64,000 nucleotides of DNA, taken from Stagnihabitans sp038231395 (GTDB lineage: Bacteria > Pseudomonadota > Alphaproteobacteria > Rhodobacterales > Rhodobacteraceae). The stretch spans positions 1-64,000 of the forward strand of contig JBBRLL010000005.1 in NCBI GenBank assembly GCA_038231395.1, given 5' to 3'. The notes under the pieces were generated by a model. That model was not told the origin of the DNA, did not search any database, and was given only the letters and a program-made list of their open reading frames with translations. This document shows positions 1 through 8,408 of this stretch, piece after piece. Each line of letters begins with the position of its first letter. Within the stretch, counting starts at the first letter, position 1. Made by a program: the position numbers and the translations under genes.

Positions 1-141
1 CAGCGTGGTAACACCACCGCCGACCGACTGCATCACGACCAGGCCAAGGCCCACGATGGCTGCGGTCAGAACGACCCAGTCAACGGTCACGGCGCCGGAT
101 TCGTCGTTCTTGAAGGATTTGAAAAGTTTCAGAAATTTCAT
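1..141 (-). CDS. Flp-type pilin, partial (3' end beyond window)
   Basis: The visible 47 residues begin MKFLKLFKSFKNDESGAVTV and continue into a hydrophobic stretch (DWVVLTAAIVGLGLVV). A short basic N-terminus, then E-S-G-A-V-T-V-[DE]-W, then a hydrophobic helix is the pattern of small Flp/Fap-type IVb pilins in Rhodobacterales, where the helix both anchors the prepilin and packs the pilus core. The gene runs off the left edge, so the C-terminus is unseen. Of two in-frame ATGs six bases apart, the downstream one at 141 is chosen because the AAGGA ribosome-binding site is about nine bases from it and only three from the other. The tad/cpa assembly genes are not in the window. Confidence 0.7.
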   Translation of the reverse strand, partial: MKFLKLFKSFKNDESGAVTVDWVVLTAAIVGLGLVVMQSVGGGVTTL

Positions 142-454
142 AATCATGGTTCCTTGATGTTGGGTTGCACTTTTTCGCCTACCGTTTCGGTTCCTTCGGC
201 TCTTTCAGGATTGCCTTGAGCTTTCGATCCCTCGGTATGACCTCAATTAACCCCTGCAAAGCGGCAGCGCTTGGACCGGAATGAGGAATTCTCGCAGTCA
301 TTTTGTGGCAAGTTTGCGGCAAAGGCTCTGCGGGTTCGTGTCCTTTCGGTCGCTTTGGCGAAGCAAAAGCGCAAATGCCTGCCGCAACCCTTGGCGTGGC
401 AGCAGGCATGTGGCAGATTTTGCGCAACAAAAACAATCGGGCAGGCACCCGTCT
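142..454. other. Intergenic region between divergent pilin and transglycosylase genes
   Basis: About 310 bases with no convincing gene. It must hold the promoters of both divergent neighbours, but no clear -35/-10 pair stands out. The frame of the downstream transglycosylase stays open back to an ATG at 281. Those 58 extra residues are Arg/Ser-rich and do not resemble a signal sequence, so they are treated as leader DNA. Confidence 0.5.
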
Positions 455-1423
455 ATGATCGGCGACAGGCTTTCGCGCTCCGCAAGGTTGGCGCTTTTGG
501 TGGTTTTGGGATCGGCTCGTCTTGCTGGTTCAGAGGCTGTGACTGGTCCGGTCAGTGACCCGGTCAGTGACCCGGTCAACGTACCTGTTCAGCCCGCCGC
601 TACCGCGTCTGTTCAACCCACCGTCCGGCCAACCCAAGGCTTCACCTTCAAGATGCTCAAGGTGTCCGACATTCAGGTTGGCAAGCGGATCACCGTGCAG
701 ATCGACCCGGCAGAGCAGGCGGCTTTGCTGGCCTCCGCTCCAAAAATTGATCCGTACCCCGATCACCATGAGGATGCCGGCCCCCCTGCCCCGTTGGCCC
801 CCGTGGCACCTGTTGTAACGGCCGGAGCGCATTACGACTGGTTCTGGAACACGGTGCCGGTGACATTGGCTGCGGCGGACGGGCGGCTCCCGCTGGCGAT
901 GGCCACTCTGTCATCCGGCCCCGGTGGCACCCGCGTCAATGCGCCGCGCCTGCAATCCATGCAGGGGATGGCGCAAAGCTGGGGGTCAGAGATTCTGAAA
1001 GACACCGTTGGCACCCATGTCTCGCCGGCTTTGGTGCTGGCCGTGATGGCGATTGAAAGCGCCGGCAACTCTGCGGCGGCAAGTTCGGCGGGCGCGCAGG
1101 GCTTGATGCAGCTGATCCCCGGCACCGCAAAGCGATTTGGCGTGACCGATGCGAAGGACCCTGTGCAAAACATCAAGGGCGGCATCGCCTATCTGGATTT
1201 CCTGATGGGCAATTTCAACCGTGACCCGCTGATGGTCATCGCCGCATATAACGCGGGCGAAGGGGCCGTGACCGCCAATGGTGGCGTACCACCCTATGCC
1301 GAAACCCGCGATTACGTGCCCAAAGTTCTGGCGGCTTGGCAGGTGGCGCAGGGGCTTTGCGTTACGCCACCCGAACTGGTCAGCGACCCTTGCGTGTTTA
1401 AAGTGCTCTCGGCCAGCAACTAG
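455..1423 (+). CDS. Lytic transglycosylase, SLT domain
   Basis: A 322-residue exported murein-cleaving enzyme. The N-terminus MIGDRLSRSARLALLVVLG looks like a signal sequence and is followed by a Pro/Val-rich stretch (to about residue 60). The C-terminal half is a Slt70-type lysozyme fold: catalytic Glu201 in the AIESAGN motif, then AQGLMQLIPGTAKRFGV and IAAYNAGEGAV, which are the family's GLMQ and AYNAG motifs. Such enzymes cut the MurNAc-GlcNAc bond and form anhydro-MurNAc in the periplasm. The start at 455 was chosen because the signal peptide begins there, although its ribosome-binding site is poor. A pilin gene is divergent upstream, so a role in opening the wall for a pilus is possible but only inferred. 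Confidence 0.85.
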   Translation: MIGDRLSRSARLALLVVLGSARLAGSEAVTGPVSDPVSDPVNVPVQPAATASVQPTVRPTQGFTFKMLKVSDIQVGKRITVQIDPAEQAALLASAPKIDPYPDHHEDAGPPAPLAPVAPVVTAGAHYDWFWNTVPVTLAAADGRLPLAMATLSSGPGGTRVNAPRLQSMQGMAQSWGSEILKDTVGTHVSPALVLAVMAIESAGNSAAASSAGAQGLMQLIPGTAKRFGVTDAKDPVQNIKGGIAYLDFLMGNFNRDPLMVIAAYNAGEGAVTANGGVPPYAETRDYVPKVLAAWQVAQGLCVTPPELVSDPCVFKVLSASN

Positions 1424-1552
1424 CTTCTCGACCGGTTTCGACGATAGTCTTTTCAGGTCAAATGCTTGTGAGAATGCCGATGACCTGTCATGACGGGCGC
1501 ACTTTGGCACGATAGTGTGGTTTTGCGCCACCAAAGACAAAGGTACGGACCT

Positions 1553-2521
1553 ATGGAGCAAGCAGAGCGCCGATCCCAGATATCAATAGCGCGGCGTATT
1601 GTCACCGACCCGCACTATGTCGGTTACCGGTATTGGCACACCATCGTCATGGTGTTCATCTTTGTGTCTTGCATCAGTCTTGCTTTGGAAAGCGTTCAGT
1701 CCATCGCTGATCGTTACGCTACGTTTTTCAACTGGTCAGAGTGGGTCACCGTTATCTTCTTCACCGTCGACGCCGTAGCCAACACCTACTTTGCGCCCAA
1801 ACCGTTGCGCTATGTCTTCTCGTTTTGGGGCATGATCGACATCATTTCCGTGGCACCATCGTACCTGATGCTGTTGAACATGACGGCCGTCCGCACGACC
1901 AAGATGATCCGGCTTTTGCGGGTGGCCCGTGCGTTGCGGGTGTTGAAACTGGCGCGGTCGGCCGCAGACCAGACCGATAACGACGAAGAGGAAGCCCGCA
2001 ACCCGATCATAGCCAACCTCAAGATTTACATGATCATATTCTTTGCGGTCTTCATGATTTCCTCCACTTCGATGTATTATGTCGAAGGCGTGCTTTACGG
2101 CGAAGATGCCCTTCAGGCCGGTCAGGCGGAGCTGGATGCTGCAACCCCGGTCGGGGCAACGCCGCAGGTGTTCATGCCCACCGATCCGATCTCTGGCAGT
2201 CCAATCACGGAAGACAAGCGGTTCTTCACCTCGATCCCTTCGGCCATGTGGTGGTGCCTGGTTACCATGACCACAACCGGCTATGGCGACATGTACCCGG
2301 TAACAGTCGGCGGTCGGTTGGTGGCCTGTTTCACCATGCTGTGCGGCTTGATCCTGTTCGCTATCTTGCTGAACATCATCAATAAAACCATGATGATCCT
2401 GTTCTTCGGGGACAAGTTGCCCGACAGGCCAAGGCCCAGATCGAAACGACCGCGTCCGGGTCCGGGTCCGGGTCCGGCAACCACCGTTCGTCAAAAACGG
2501 AACAACGCTTCCCGATCCTGA
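1553..2521 (+). CDS. Voltage-gated potassium channel family protein
   Basis: A 322-residue inner-membrane ion channel subunit. The selectivity filter TTGYGD is at residues 241-246, preceded by a pore helix (SIPSAMWWCLVTM) and followed by the S6 helix. Upstream are S1-S4-like segments, with an S4 rich in spaced arginines (KMIRLLRVARALRVLKLAR), so this is a six-helix Kv type rather than a two-helix channel. The extracellular turret between S5 and the pore is long (about 60 residues). The C-terminus carries a Gly-Pro repeat encoded by near-identical GGTCCG units. An upstream in-frame ATG at 1490 would add 21 residues; ATG 1553 is preferred because an AAGGT sequence lies just ahead of it and the residues before it look non-coding. 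Confidence 0.85.
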   Translation: MEQAERRSQISIARRIVTDPHYVGYRYWHTIVMVFIFVSCISLALESVQSIADRYATFFNWSEWVTVIFFTVDAVANTYFAPKPLRYVFSFWGMIDIISVAPSYLMLLNMTAVRTTKMIRLLRVARALRVLKLARSAADQTDNDEEEARNPIIANLKIYMIIFFAVFMISSTSMYYVEGVLYGEDALQAGQAELDAATPVGATPQVFMPTDPISGSPITEDKRFFTSIPSAMWWCLVTMTTTGYGDMYPVTVGGRLVACFTMLCGLILFAILLNIINKTMMILFFGDKLPDRPRPRSKRPRPGPGPGPATTVRQKRNNASRS

Positions 2522-2717
2522 GGTGCTGCATCGGCGTGTCGGTCTAAAACCGCGCTGCCTGACACAGCCCTCGCAGGCGTCCAAGCGGTGTGATCAAAGT
2601 CTGCCCGCGTGGGCGGCAATTCAGGCGTGTTGAACCGATCGGGCAATCAGCGTCCGCACCACCTGCGCGACTGACACATCGACCCATGCGGCAGGGGACC
2701 CGCCGCCGAACAGGTGA

Positions 2718-3344
2718 TCAGCCGACGATTGCGGCTTCGGTTGCCGCCCGCATTTCCGCTTCACTGACGCCATCGGCCAGCTGAACGATCTTCAGCCCGC
2801 CCGCCACCACATCCAGCACCCCAAGATTGGTGATGATGCGGTCGACCACAGCCTTGCCGGTCAGCGGCAGCGTGCAATCCTTCAACACCTTGGATTCCCC
2901 GTGTTTGGAGGTGTGGTCCATCACCACCACCACGCGGCCCACACCCGCAACCAGGTCCATCGCCCCGCCCATGCCCTTGACCAGCTTGCCCGGAATCATC
3001 CAGTTCGCCAGATCGCCCTTTTCGGACACCTCCATCGCGCCAAGGATCGCCATCGCAATCTTGCCGCCGCGGATCATCGCAAAACTTTGTGCGCTGTCGA
3101 AATAAGAGGTCTGCGGCAGTTCGGTGATGGTTTGCTTGCCCGCGTTGATCAGGTCGGCATCTTCATCGCCCTCAATCGGGAAAGGCCCCATCCCGAGCAT
3201 CCCGTTTTCCGATTGCAGCGTCACGTTGACGCCTGCCGGAATGTAGTTCGACACCAGCGTCGGAATCCCGATGCCAAGGTTGACATAGGTCCCGTCTTTC
3301 AATTCCTTGGCAGCGCGCGCCGCGATCTGGTTGCGGTCCCACAT
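2718..3344 (-). CDS. scoB: 3-oxoacid CoA-transferase, subunit B
   Basis: A 208-residue beta subunit of a two-subunit family I CoA-transferase, which moves CoA from a donor such as succinyl-CoA to a 3-oxoacid such as acetoacetate. The motif SENGMLGMGP carries the catalytic glutamate (Glu46), and GIGIPTLVSNYIP is the usual N-terminal nucleotide-binding motif. Length matches the family. The alpha subunit lies upstream on the same strand, but the two are separated by a 128-codon gene for a small exported protein, which ends 16 bases before this start. Substrate choice (acetoacetate or 3-oxoadipate) cannot be read from the sequence; the nearby genes give no aromatic-degradation context. Confidence 0.9.
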   Translation of the reverse strand: MWDRNQIAARAAKELKDGTYVNLGIGIPTLVSNYIPAGVNVTLQSENGMLGMGPFPIEGDEDADLINAGKQTITELPQTSYFDSAQSFAMIRGGKIAMAILGAMEVSEKGDLANWMIPGKLVKGMGGAMDLVAGVGRVVVVMDHTSKHGESKVLKDCTLPLTGKAVVDRIITNLGVLDVVAGGLKIVQLADGVSEAEMRAATEAAIVG

Positions 3345-3360
3345 GGTTCATCTCCCCCAT

Positions 3361-3747
3361 TTATTTCTCAATACATGTTCCGGTCCATACTTCGCCATCC
3401 CAGGTAAACAAGAAGGCGTTGGTGGAGAACGTCTCGATTCGTAGCGTTTGCATCACCGCGCGAGCCGGGCCATAAATCATTCTGGTCGCTAGCAAAGAAT
3501 TCTCAGCAGTTCCTGCTTGTATGGTTTTTAACTGCCATCGGATGCTTCCGACATTGAGGAACCCAGTATCCTCATCGTAGCTGAGCGTCCCCAGCAAATC
3601 TTTGTCCACCTTCGTCATATCGTTTTCAGTCAATGTGCCCGATGCGCTCAGCGCTTGGATGCTGTTGACCTTACAGTAAAACTGCGAAGCGGAGGCGGCG
3701 CTCCCTAGCAGTATGAGAACTAAGGATTGCGCCAGCGTGCGTTTCAC
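3361..3747 (-). CDS. Small exported protein of unknown function inside the CoA-transferase operon
   Basis: A 128-residue protein that I do not recognise. It starts with GTG inside the GTGA overlap with the scoA stop codon and has a clear signal peptide (VKRTLAQSLVLILLGSAASA, cleavage probably after ASA). The predicted mature part of about 108 residues has two cysteines, one near its start (QFYCKV) and one near its end (WTGTCIEK), which could form a disulphide. It has no repeats or metal-binding motif. A GGGAAG ribosome-binding site sits within the scoA 3' end. Because it is translationally coupled to scoA and ends 16 bases before scoB, it is probably co-expressed with the transferase, yet it is exported while the transferase is cytoplasmic. 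It may simply be a gene captured by the operon. Confidence 0.65.
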   Translation of the reverse strand: MKRTLAQSLVLILLGSAASASQFYCKVNSIQALSASGTLTENDMTKVDKDLLGTLSYDEDTGFLNVGSIRWQLKTIQAGTAENSLLATRMIYGPARAVMQTLRIETFSTNAFLFTWDGEVWTGTCIEK

Positions 3748-4448
3748 ACAGCTTCCCTTTTCCGCACAGTGCGGTTTTCGATGCGCTTTTCGTGGTCGCC
3801 TTGGATCAGGCGGTGCACATAGATGCCGGGCAAATGAATGGTGTCTGGATCCAACGACCCCAAAGGCACGATCTCTTCGACCTCGGCCACGCAAATTTTG
3901 CCAGACGTCGCCGCAGGAGGGTTAAAGTTCCGCGCCGTCTTGCGAAACACCAGATTGCCGGAGGGGTCGGCCTTCCACGCCTTCACGATCGCCAGATCCA
4001 TGGCAAGGCCGGTTTCCAGAATATAGGTCTGGCCGTTGAAATCCTTGTGTTCCTTGCCCTCGGCAATCACGGTGCCGACCCCGGTTTTGGTGTAAAACCC
4101 CGGAATACCCGCACCACCCGCCCGCAGCCGTTCAGCCAGAGTGCCCTGCGGGTTGAACTCCAACTCCAGCTCTCCGCTCAGATACTGCCGCATGAACTCG
4201 GCGTTTTCGCCGACGTAAGACGAGATCATCTTCTTGACCTGCCGCGTCGCAAGCAAAACACCAAGGCCAAATCCGTCGACCCCCGCGTTGTTCGACGCGA
4301 TGGTCAGGTCCTTGGTCCCCGCCACTTTGATCGCCTCGATCAGCAATTCGGGGATACCGCACAGACCAAAGCCGCCGCTGGCGATGGTCATGCCGTCAAA
4401 CAGCAACCCATCCAGTGCAGCCGCTGCACTGAAATATTCCTTGTTCAT
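3744..4448 (-). CDS. scoA: 3-oxoacid CoA-transferase, subunit A
   Basis: A 234-residue alpha subunit of the two-subunit CoA-transferase. The N-terminal glycine-rich segment ASGGFGLCGIPELLIEAI is the family's CoA-binding signature; SNNAGVDGFGLGVLL and GGAGIPGFYTKTGVGT follow as usual. The frame is open a further 17 residues upstream, but MNKEYFSAAAALDGLLFDG matches the family start. Its TGA overlaps the GTG start of the small exported protein by four bases (GTGA), and the beta subunit follows that gene. The enzyme activates or deactivates short-chain 3-oxoacids by CoA exchange with succinyl-CoA or acetyl-CoA. Confidence 0.9.
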   Translation of the reverse strand: MNKEYFSAAAALDGLLFDGMTIASGGFGLCGIPELLIEAIKVAGTKDLTIASNNAGVDGFGLGVLLATRQVKKMISSYVGENAEFMRQYLSGELELEFNPQGTLAERLRAGGAGIPGFYTKTGVGTVIAEGKEHKDFNGQTYILETGLAMDLAIVKAWKADPSGNLVFRKTARNFNPPAATSGKICVAEVEEIVPLGSLDPDTIHLPGIYVHRLIQGDHEKRIENRTVRKREAV

Positions 4449-4733
4449 GGCGCGCCTCCCGCAAACTCTGTCCTCAACAAACCGCGCCTGAGGGCACAAG
4501 TCAATGCCGCGCGGCAGCAGTCACGAGGCCATACCCGACGCCCGGATCCCTTGCGGAATACACCCATGTCCCGGGCGGCGCAAGGATCGGCGCATGAGGC
4601 TGGAAATGCACGTGTTCATTTTGAATAACATAACCAGATCATGCGCTTAGGCTGACCCTGACCAGACATAGCCCGGACTGGGCCGCAAAAGGTTCTTGAG
4701 GTGTGCGCCTGTGGGACTTATGAGGAAGGCAAT

Positions 4734-4819
4734 GGCCGCTTGCCGAAACTGGTAGACGGAAGGCACTTAAAATGCCTCGGGCCTTGCCCGTGTGGGTTCG
4801 ATTCCCACAGCGGCCACCA
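4734..4819 (+). tRNA. tRNA-Leu (UAA)
   Basis: Acceptor stem GGCCGCT pairs with AGCGGCC, followed by an encoded ACCA. The anticodon stem AGGCA/TGCCT encloses the loop CTTAAAA, giving anticodon UAA. A long variable arm (CGGGC-CTT-GCCCG) marks a class II tRNA, and the T arm is GTGGG-TTCGATT-CCCAC. No integrase gene or repeat of its 3' end was seen nearby, so it does not appear to be an occupied integration site here. Confidence 0.95.
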
Positions 4820-5204
4820 TTTCGGCCAACAGCGACGTGCTCGGGTTCGCGGCCGGAGTGGTCGGCACGGCGATGTTTGTCTTGTTGCCTGCGGCTGGTT
4901 TGGGGCTGTGAGCCGGTTTGAGAGGCTGGCCAACCCTCGTTACCCTGCAGCCGACGGCGTGCGGCAATCCCGCTCTCCGCGCCAAAGTGCCAGAGGCCAC
5001 GTTGATCGCTTTGATGTTCGGTCAGGACCTCGAGCAGCTTTGGCTGCGCACAAAGCCCGGCGCGTGGCGGCGAAATCAGAGACGGCGTCACGTGTCCCAA
5101 GCCGCATGGCGCAGCGGGGTGGGCGGGTGGGAGCGCAGCCATGCGGCGACGTGTCAGAACCCACGACCGGTCTGAACCAAAGGCTGACCACGTCCCCGCG
5201 CGCC
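4820..5204. other. Intergenic region after tRNA-Leu, no gene recognised
   Basis: About 385 bases between tRNA-Leu and the 3' end of dctD. Several open frames cross it on both strands, but none has a ribosome-binding site or a recognisable product. No clear terminator hairpin with a T-run follows the tRNA. I see no direct repeat of the tRNA 3' end and no integrase remnant. Confidence 0.5.
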
Positions 5205-6533
5205 TCAGACGTAGTCTTGCCGCTGCAACCCGTATTTCGCCATCTTCTCGTTCAAGGTCCGGCGTGGCAGGCACAACTCTTCCATCACGGCGACGATAGA
5301 CCCTTTGTGGCGGCGCATGGTGTTGTCAATCAGCATCCGCTCAAAGGCTTCGACGTAGTCCTTCAACGGCTTGCCTTCGGTGGTCAGCGCCGGACCTGCC
5401 GCTTCGTTGTCGGCCATCAGCAGCGACGCAATCGACCCTGATCCGCGCCGGTTCTGCAAAACCGCCCGCTCGGCGATGTTGACAAGCTGACGTACATTGC
5501 CGGGCCATGGGGCTTGCAGCAATTGTGCTGCCTCTTGTGCGGTGACCTGCGGCGCGTCGCAGCCATATTCCTCAGAGAATTGCTCCGTCAGGCGGTTGAA
5601 CAGCGTCAGGATGTCTTCGCCCCGCGCCCGCAGCGGCGGCAATACGATGGTCATCGCCCCCAGCCGGTAATACAGATCGGGCCGCAACGTATCTTCCAGC
5701 GTCTTGTCGGGCGCGTGATGGTTGCAGATGGCAATCATGCGGGTTTCGGGCGGCGTGCCCTGCTCGTTGATCGTGGTCAAAAGTCGTGCCTGCATGGAGC
5801 CTGACAGCGCCTCGATATCCTCCAGACAGATGGTGCCGCCACGGGCTTCTTCGACCAGCGGGATCGTGCCATCTTCGGCTGGCCCGAACAGACGCTGGCT
5901 CAACTGATCTTCCGACCATGCCGCACAAGAGATGGTCACGAACTTGCGGCCAGCCCGGGGCCCCACGGCGTGCAAGGCATGCGCCACCAAGGTTTTGCCG
6001 GTGCCGGTTTCGCCATCAATCAGCACATGCGTATCGGCTTGACCGAGGTCCAGAATATCCTCTCGCAACCGCTCCATCACCGGAGAGGTCCCGATCAGCT
6101 TTTTCATCAGGACCGAGCCGTCTGACAATTCCTTGCGCAGGGCCCGGTTGTCCAGCGTCATCCGCCGGGCCTGCGTGGCCTTCTTGGCCAGTTCGGTCAT
6201 CCGGTCCGGGTTGAACGGTTTTTCCAGAAAGTCAAACGCGCCAACCCGCATCGCTTCCACGGCCATCGGGACATCGCCGTGCCCGGTGATCAGAATGACC
6301 GGCAGGCCAGAATCCATCCCCATCAGGCGTTTCAGAAACGCCATGCCATCCATCCCCGGCATCTTGATGTCTGACACGATCACGCCGGGAAACTCCGGGC
6401 CGATCGACTTCAACGCTTCTTCCGCACTTGGGAAGGTTTCGGTGTCAAAGCCCGACAAGGCCAGCCATTGGCTGATCGATTGCCGCATGTCGGCCTCGTC
6501 GTCAACGATCGCCACTTTCATTGCCCGCGCCAT
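5205..6533 (-). CDS. dctD: C4-dicarboxylate response regulator DctD-like, GAFTGA motif absent
   Basis: A 442-residue response regulator: receiver domain (Asp11/Asp12, phospho-acceptor Asp55, Lys105), AAA+ domain (Walker A GETGTGKT at 174-181, DLYYR near 286-290, PWPGNVRQL sensor II) and a C-terminal Fis-type helix-turn-helix (about 407-440). The order is that of NtrC-family activators, and the partner kinase DctB lies just upstream with a seven-base gap and a GAGGG site. The region that should hold the sigma-54 contact loop GAFTGA reads RLFGPAEDGTIPLVEEARGG, and the Walker B segment reads GGTICLEDIE, with Glu-Asp where Asp-Glu is usual. It may therefore not drive sigma-54 promoters in the classical way. 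TRAP transporter genes are not adjacent. Confidence 0.8.
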   Translation of the reverse strand: MARAMKVAIVDDEADMRQSISQWLALSGFDTETFPSAEEALKSIGPEFPGVIVSDIKMPGMDGMAFLKRLMGMDSGLPVILITGHGDVPMAVEAMRVGAFDFLEKPFNPDRMTELAKKATQARRMTLDNRALRKELSDGSVLMKKLIGTSPVMERLREDILDLGQADTHVLIDGETGTGKTLVAHALHAVGPRAGRKFVTISCAAWSEDQLSQRLFGPAEDGTIPLVEEARGGTICLEDIEALSGSMQARLLTTINEQGTPPETRMIAICNHHAPDKTLEDTLRPDLYYRLGAMTIVLPPLRARGEDILTLFNRLTEQFSEEYGCDAPQVTAQEAAQLLQAPWPGNVRQLVNIAERAVLQNRRGSGSIASLLMADNEAAGPALTTEGKPLKDYVEAFERMLIDNTMRRHKGSIVAVMEELCLPRRTLNEKMAKYGLQRQDYV

Positions 6534-6540
6534 ACCACCC

Positions 6541-8352
6541 TCATTCCGCTGCTTTTGCGTCTGTTTTCAAGTCTTGCTCCGAACCTTCGCCCACATCGGA
6601 CACCAGGATCGGAAGCTGCATTTCAAAGACCGCGCCACCCTGTTCGGCATTGCGTGCGATCAACCGGCCACCCAGATCGGTGACGATGCCAGAGCTGATC
6701 GCCAAGCCCAGTCCCACACCCTCACCCGGTTTTTTGGTGGTGTAGAAGGGCTCAAACAAGTTCACCAGATCGGCAATGCCATGGCCATTGTCATGGACGG
6801 TCAAGGTCGCCATCGCGTCCGCCGCCAGAACCAGGTTGATCTGCGGTTCCCCGATGTCTTTGGTCGCGTCCAGCGCATTGCGCAAGAGATTGATGATCAC
6901 TTGTTCAAGACGAAGCCTGTCGGCCATCACCATGACGGTCTGGCGCGGGATTGACCGTGTGATCTTGACCACGCGCAATTTCAGTTGCGGCTCCATCATC
7001 GCAAGGGCCGAGGACAGGCATACCCGCAGATCGACCGGCTCGAACGCCTCGCCGCCCTTGCGGGCATAGGATTTCAACTGGCGGGTGATGGCACCCATCC
7101 GGTCGATCAGGTCGTCGATGCGCTGGAACGAGGACAGGGCTTCTTCGGAGCGACGTCTTTGCAGCAACAGCCGCGCGCCCGCCAGATAGGTTTTCATAGC
7201 AGCCAGCGGCTGGTTCAACTCATGACTGACCGCCGCCGACATCTCGCCCAAAGCCGCGAGCTTGGAACTTTGCGCCAGGGTCTGTTCGGCGACGGCAAGG
7301 TCCTTTTGCATCTTTTCGCGTTCCGCCACTTCGCGTTGCAGCCTGGCGTTCAGCTGGCGCAACTCCAAAGATTCGCGGCGGAAACTCAGCGTCTGCGACC
7401 AGGCCCTGCGAGACAGCAGATAGAAGGTCAAAGCGACGAGGATGGCAAAGCCCATGATCTCCAGCGCCAGAATACCGTTGACCTTTTCACGCACCGAATC
7501 GTAGGCGGTGAAGCTGGTCATGTGCCAACCGCGAAAAGACATCCGGCTGTCGGTCCGCAACACGCCAACGCCGCGCACATAGGCGTCCGGATGGTTCTGC
7601 GTCAGGTCCGACGTGACCGAAAGCGCCCGGTTCAACGCCTGATCCAGCGCCGAGGCGATATCGGGCGCATCAATCGCCTGCTCCAGCGGTTGACCACGCC
7701 AGCGCGGCTCGGTCGACAAGATCACGCTGCCGCCGGAATCCGTGACCAGAACCACGTCTTGCAAAGCGGCCCAGGCCCGCTCGAATTTCAGCAGGTCAAC
7801 TGCCACGACGATCACGCCCATCGACTTACCGTCGGCAAAAACCTCTTGGCTGTAGGTAAATTCAAACCCACCGGAGTCGCGGGCTGAGGCGGAGAACACC
7901 GTATCCATCGAGCGCGCGGCGGCTACGTAGAAATCCGCGTTGCGATAGTTGGTGCCCAGAAGGTTGCGGTTGGTGGCCCCCACGGTCCGCCCCGCACTGT
8001 CCAACAGCAGGATAGAGGCAACGCCGATGTCGCTTTGAACCTGAACCAGCCGCTGCGTGGTGCGCGAGAAATCGCCCTTGATCAACGCCTCGGTGATCGC
8101 AGGGTCACGCGACAACAACAGTGGCACAACCGAAGTACGTTGCAATTCCGACACCACGTTGCCGCTGTACAGCGCCAGTCGCAACTCTGCCTTGTTGCGG
8201 GTGGTTTCGGTAAAACGCTCGCTAAGCCAGCGGTTGGTGATCAGGACCACACCGACGGCGACAAGCATCAGCATGGCCACAACGACCTTGACCCAGAACG
8301 CGCCGCGCTGGATGCGATCGGGCCGTGAAAGCTGGGGAACCAAGTCAGACAT
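6541..8352 (-). CDS. dctB: C4-dicarboxylate sensor histidine kinase DctB
   Basis: A 603-residue membrane sensor kinase. One transmembrane helix lies near residues 20-42, then a periplasmic double-PAS (dCache-like) sensor region to about 290 with DctB-type features (SRDPAITEAL, RTVGATNRNLLGTNYRNADFY, GFEFTYSQEV), then a second helix. A short coiled coil leads to the H box SAAVSHELNQPLAAMKTYL, followed by N, G1 (VHDNGHGI) and G2 (GVGLGLAIS) ATPase motifs. Known family members sense succinate, malate or fumarate in the periplasm and phosphorylate DctD. dctD follows after seven bases, so the pair is one transcript. The genes for the DctPQM uptake system they usually control are not in the window. 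Confidence 0.9.
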   Translation of the reverse strand: MSDLVPQLSRPDRIQRGAFWVKVVVAMLMLVAVGVVLITNRWLSERFTETTRNKAELRLALYSGNVVSELQRTSVVPLLLSRDPAITEALIKGDFSRTTQRLVQVQSDIGVASILLLDSAGRTVGATNRNLLGTNYRNADFYVAAARSMDTVFSASARDSGGFEFTYSQEVFADGKSMGVIVVAVDLLKFERAWAALQDVVLVTDSGGSVILSTEPRWRGQPLEQAIDAPDIASALDQALNRALSVTSDLTQNHPDAYVRGVGVLRTDSRMSFRGWHMTSFTAYDSVREKVNGILALEIMGFAILVALTFYLLSRRAWSQTLSFRRESLELRQLNARLQREVAEREKMQKDLAVAEQTLAQSSKLAALGEMSAAVSHELNQPLAAMKTYLAGARLLLQRRRSEEALSSFQRIDDLIDRMGAITRQLKSYARKGGEAFEPVDLRVCLSSALAMMEPQLKLRVVKITRSIPRQTVMVMADRLRLEQVIINLLRNALDATKDIGEPQINLVLAADAMATLTVHDNGHGIADLVNLFEPFYTTKKPGEGVGLGLAISSGIVTDLGGRLIARNAEQGGAVFEMQLPILVSDVGEGSEQDLKTDAKAAE

Positions 8353-8408
8353 CGAGTAAATCTAAGCCCGTAAGGGGGCCCGCTCAAGCCAAGGGCCGCT
8401 GAACCGGC

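Noticed and set aside
281..454. N-terminal extension of the lytic transglycosylase from ATG 281
   Set aside because: The extra residues are Arg/Ser-rich, and the signal peptide starts at 455, so a longer protein would bury the export signal.
4734..5204. Genomic island at tRNA-Leu
   Set aside because: No integrase, no repeat of the tRNA 3' end and the following genes are core-like.
5205..8352. Full C4-dicarboxylate uptake locus
   Set aside because: Only the DctB/DctD regulators are present; no DctP, DctQ or DctM gene lies within the window.
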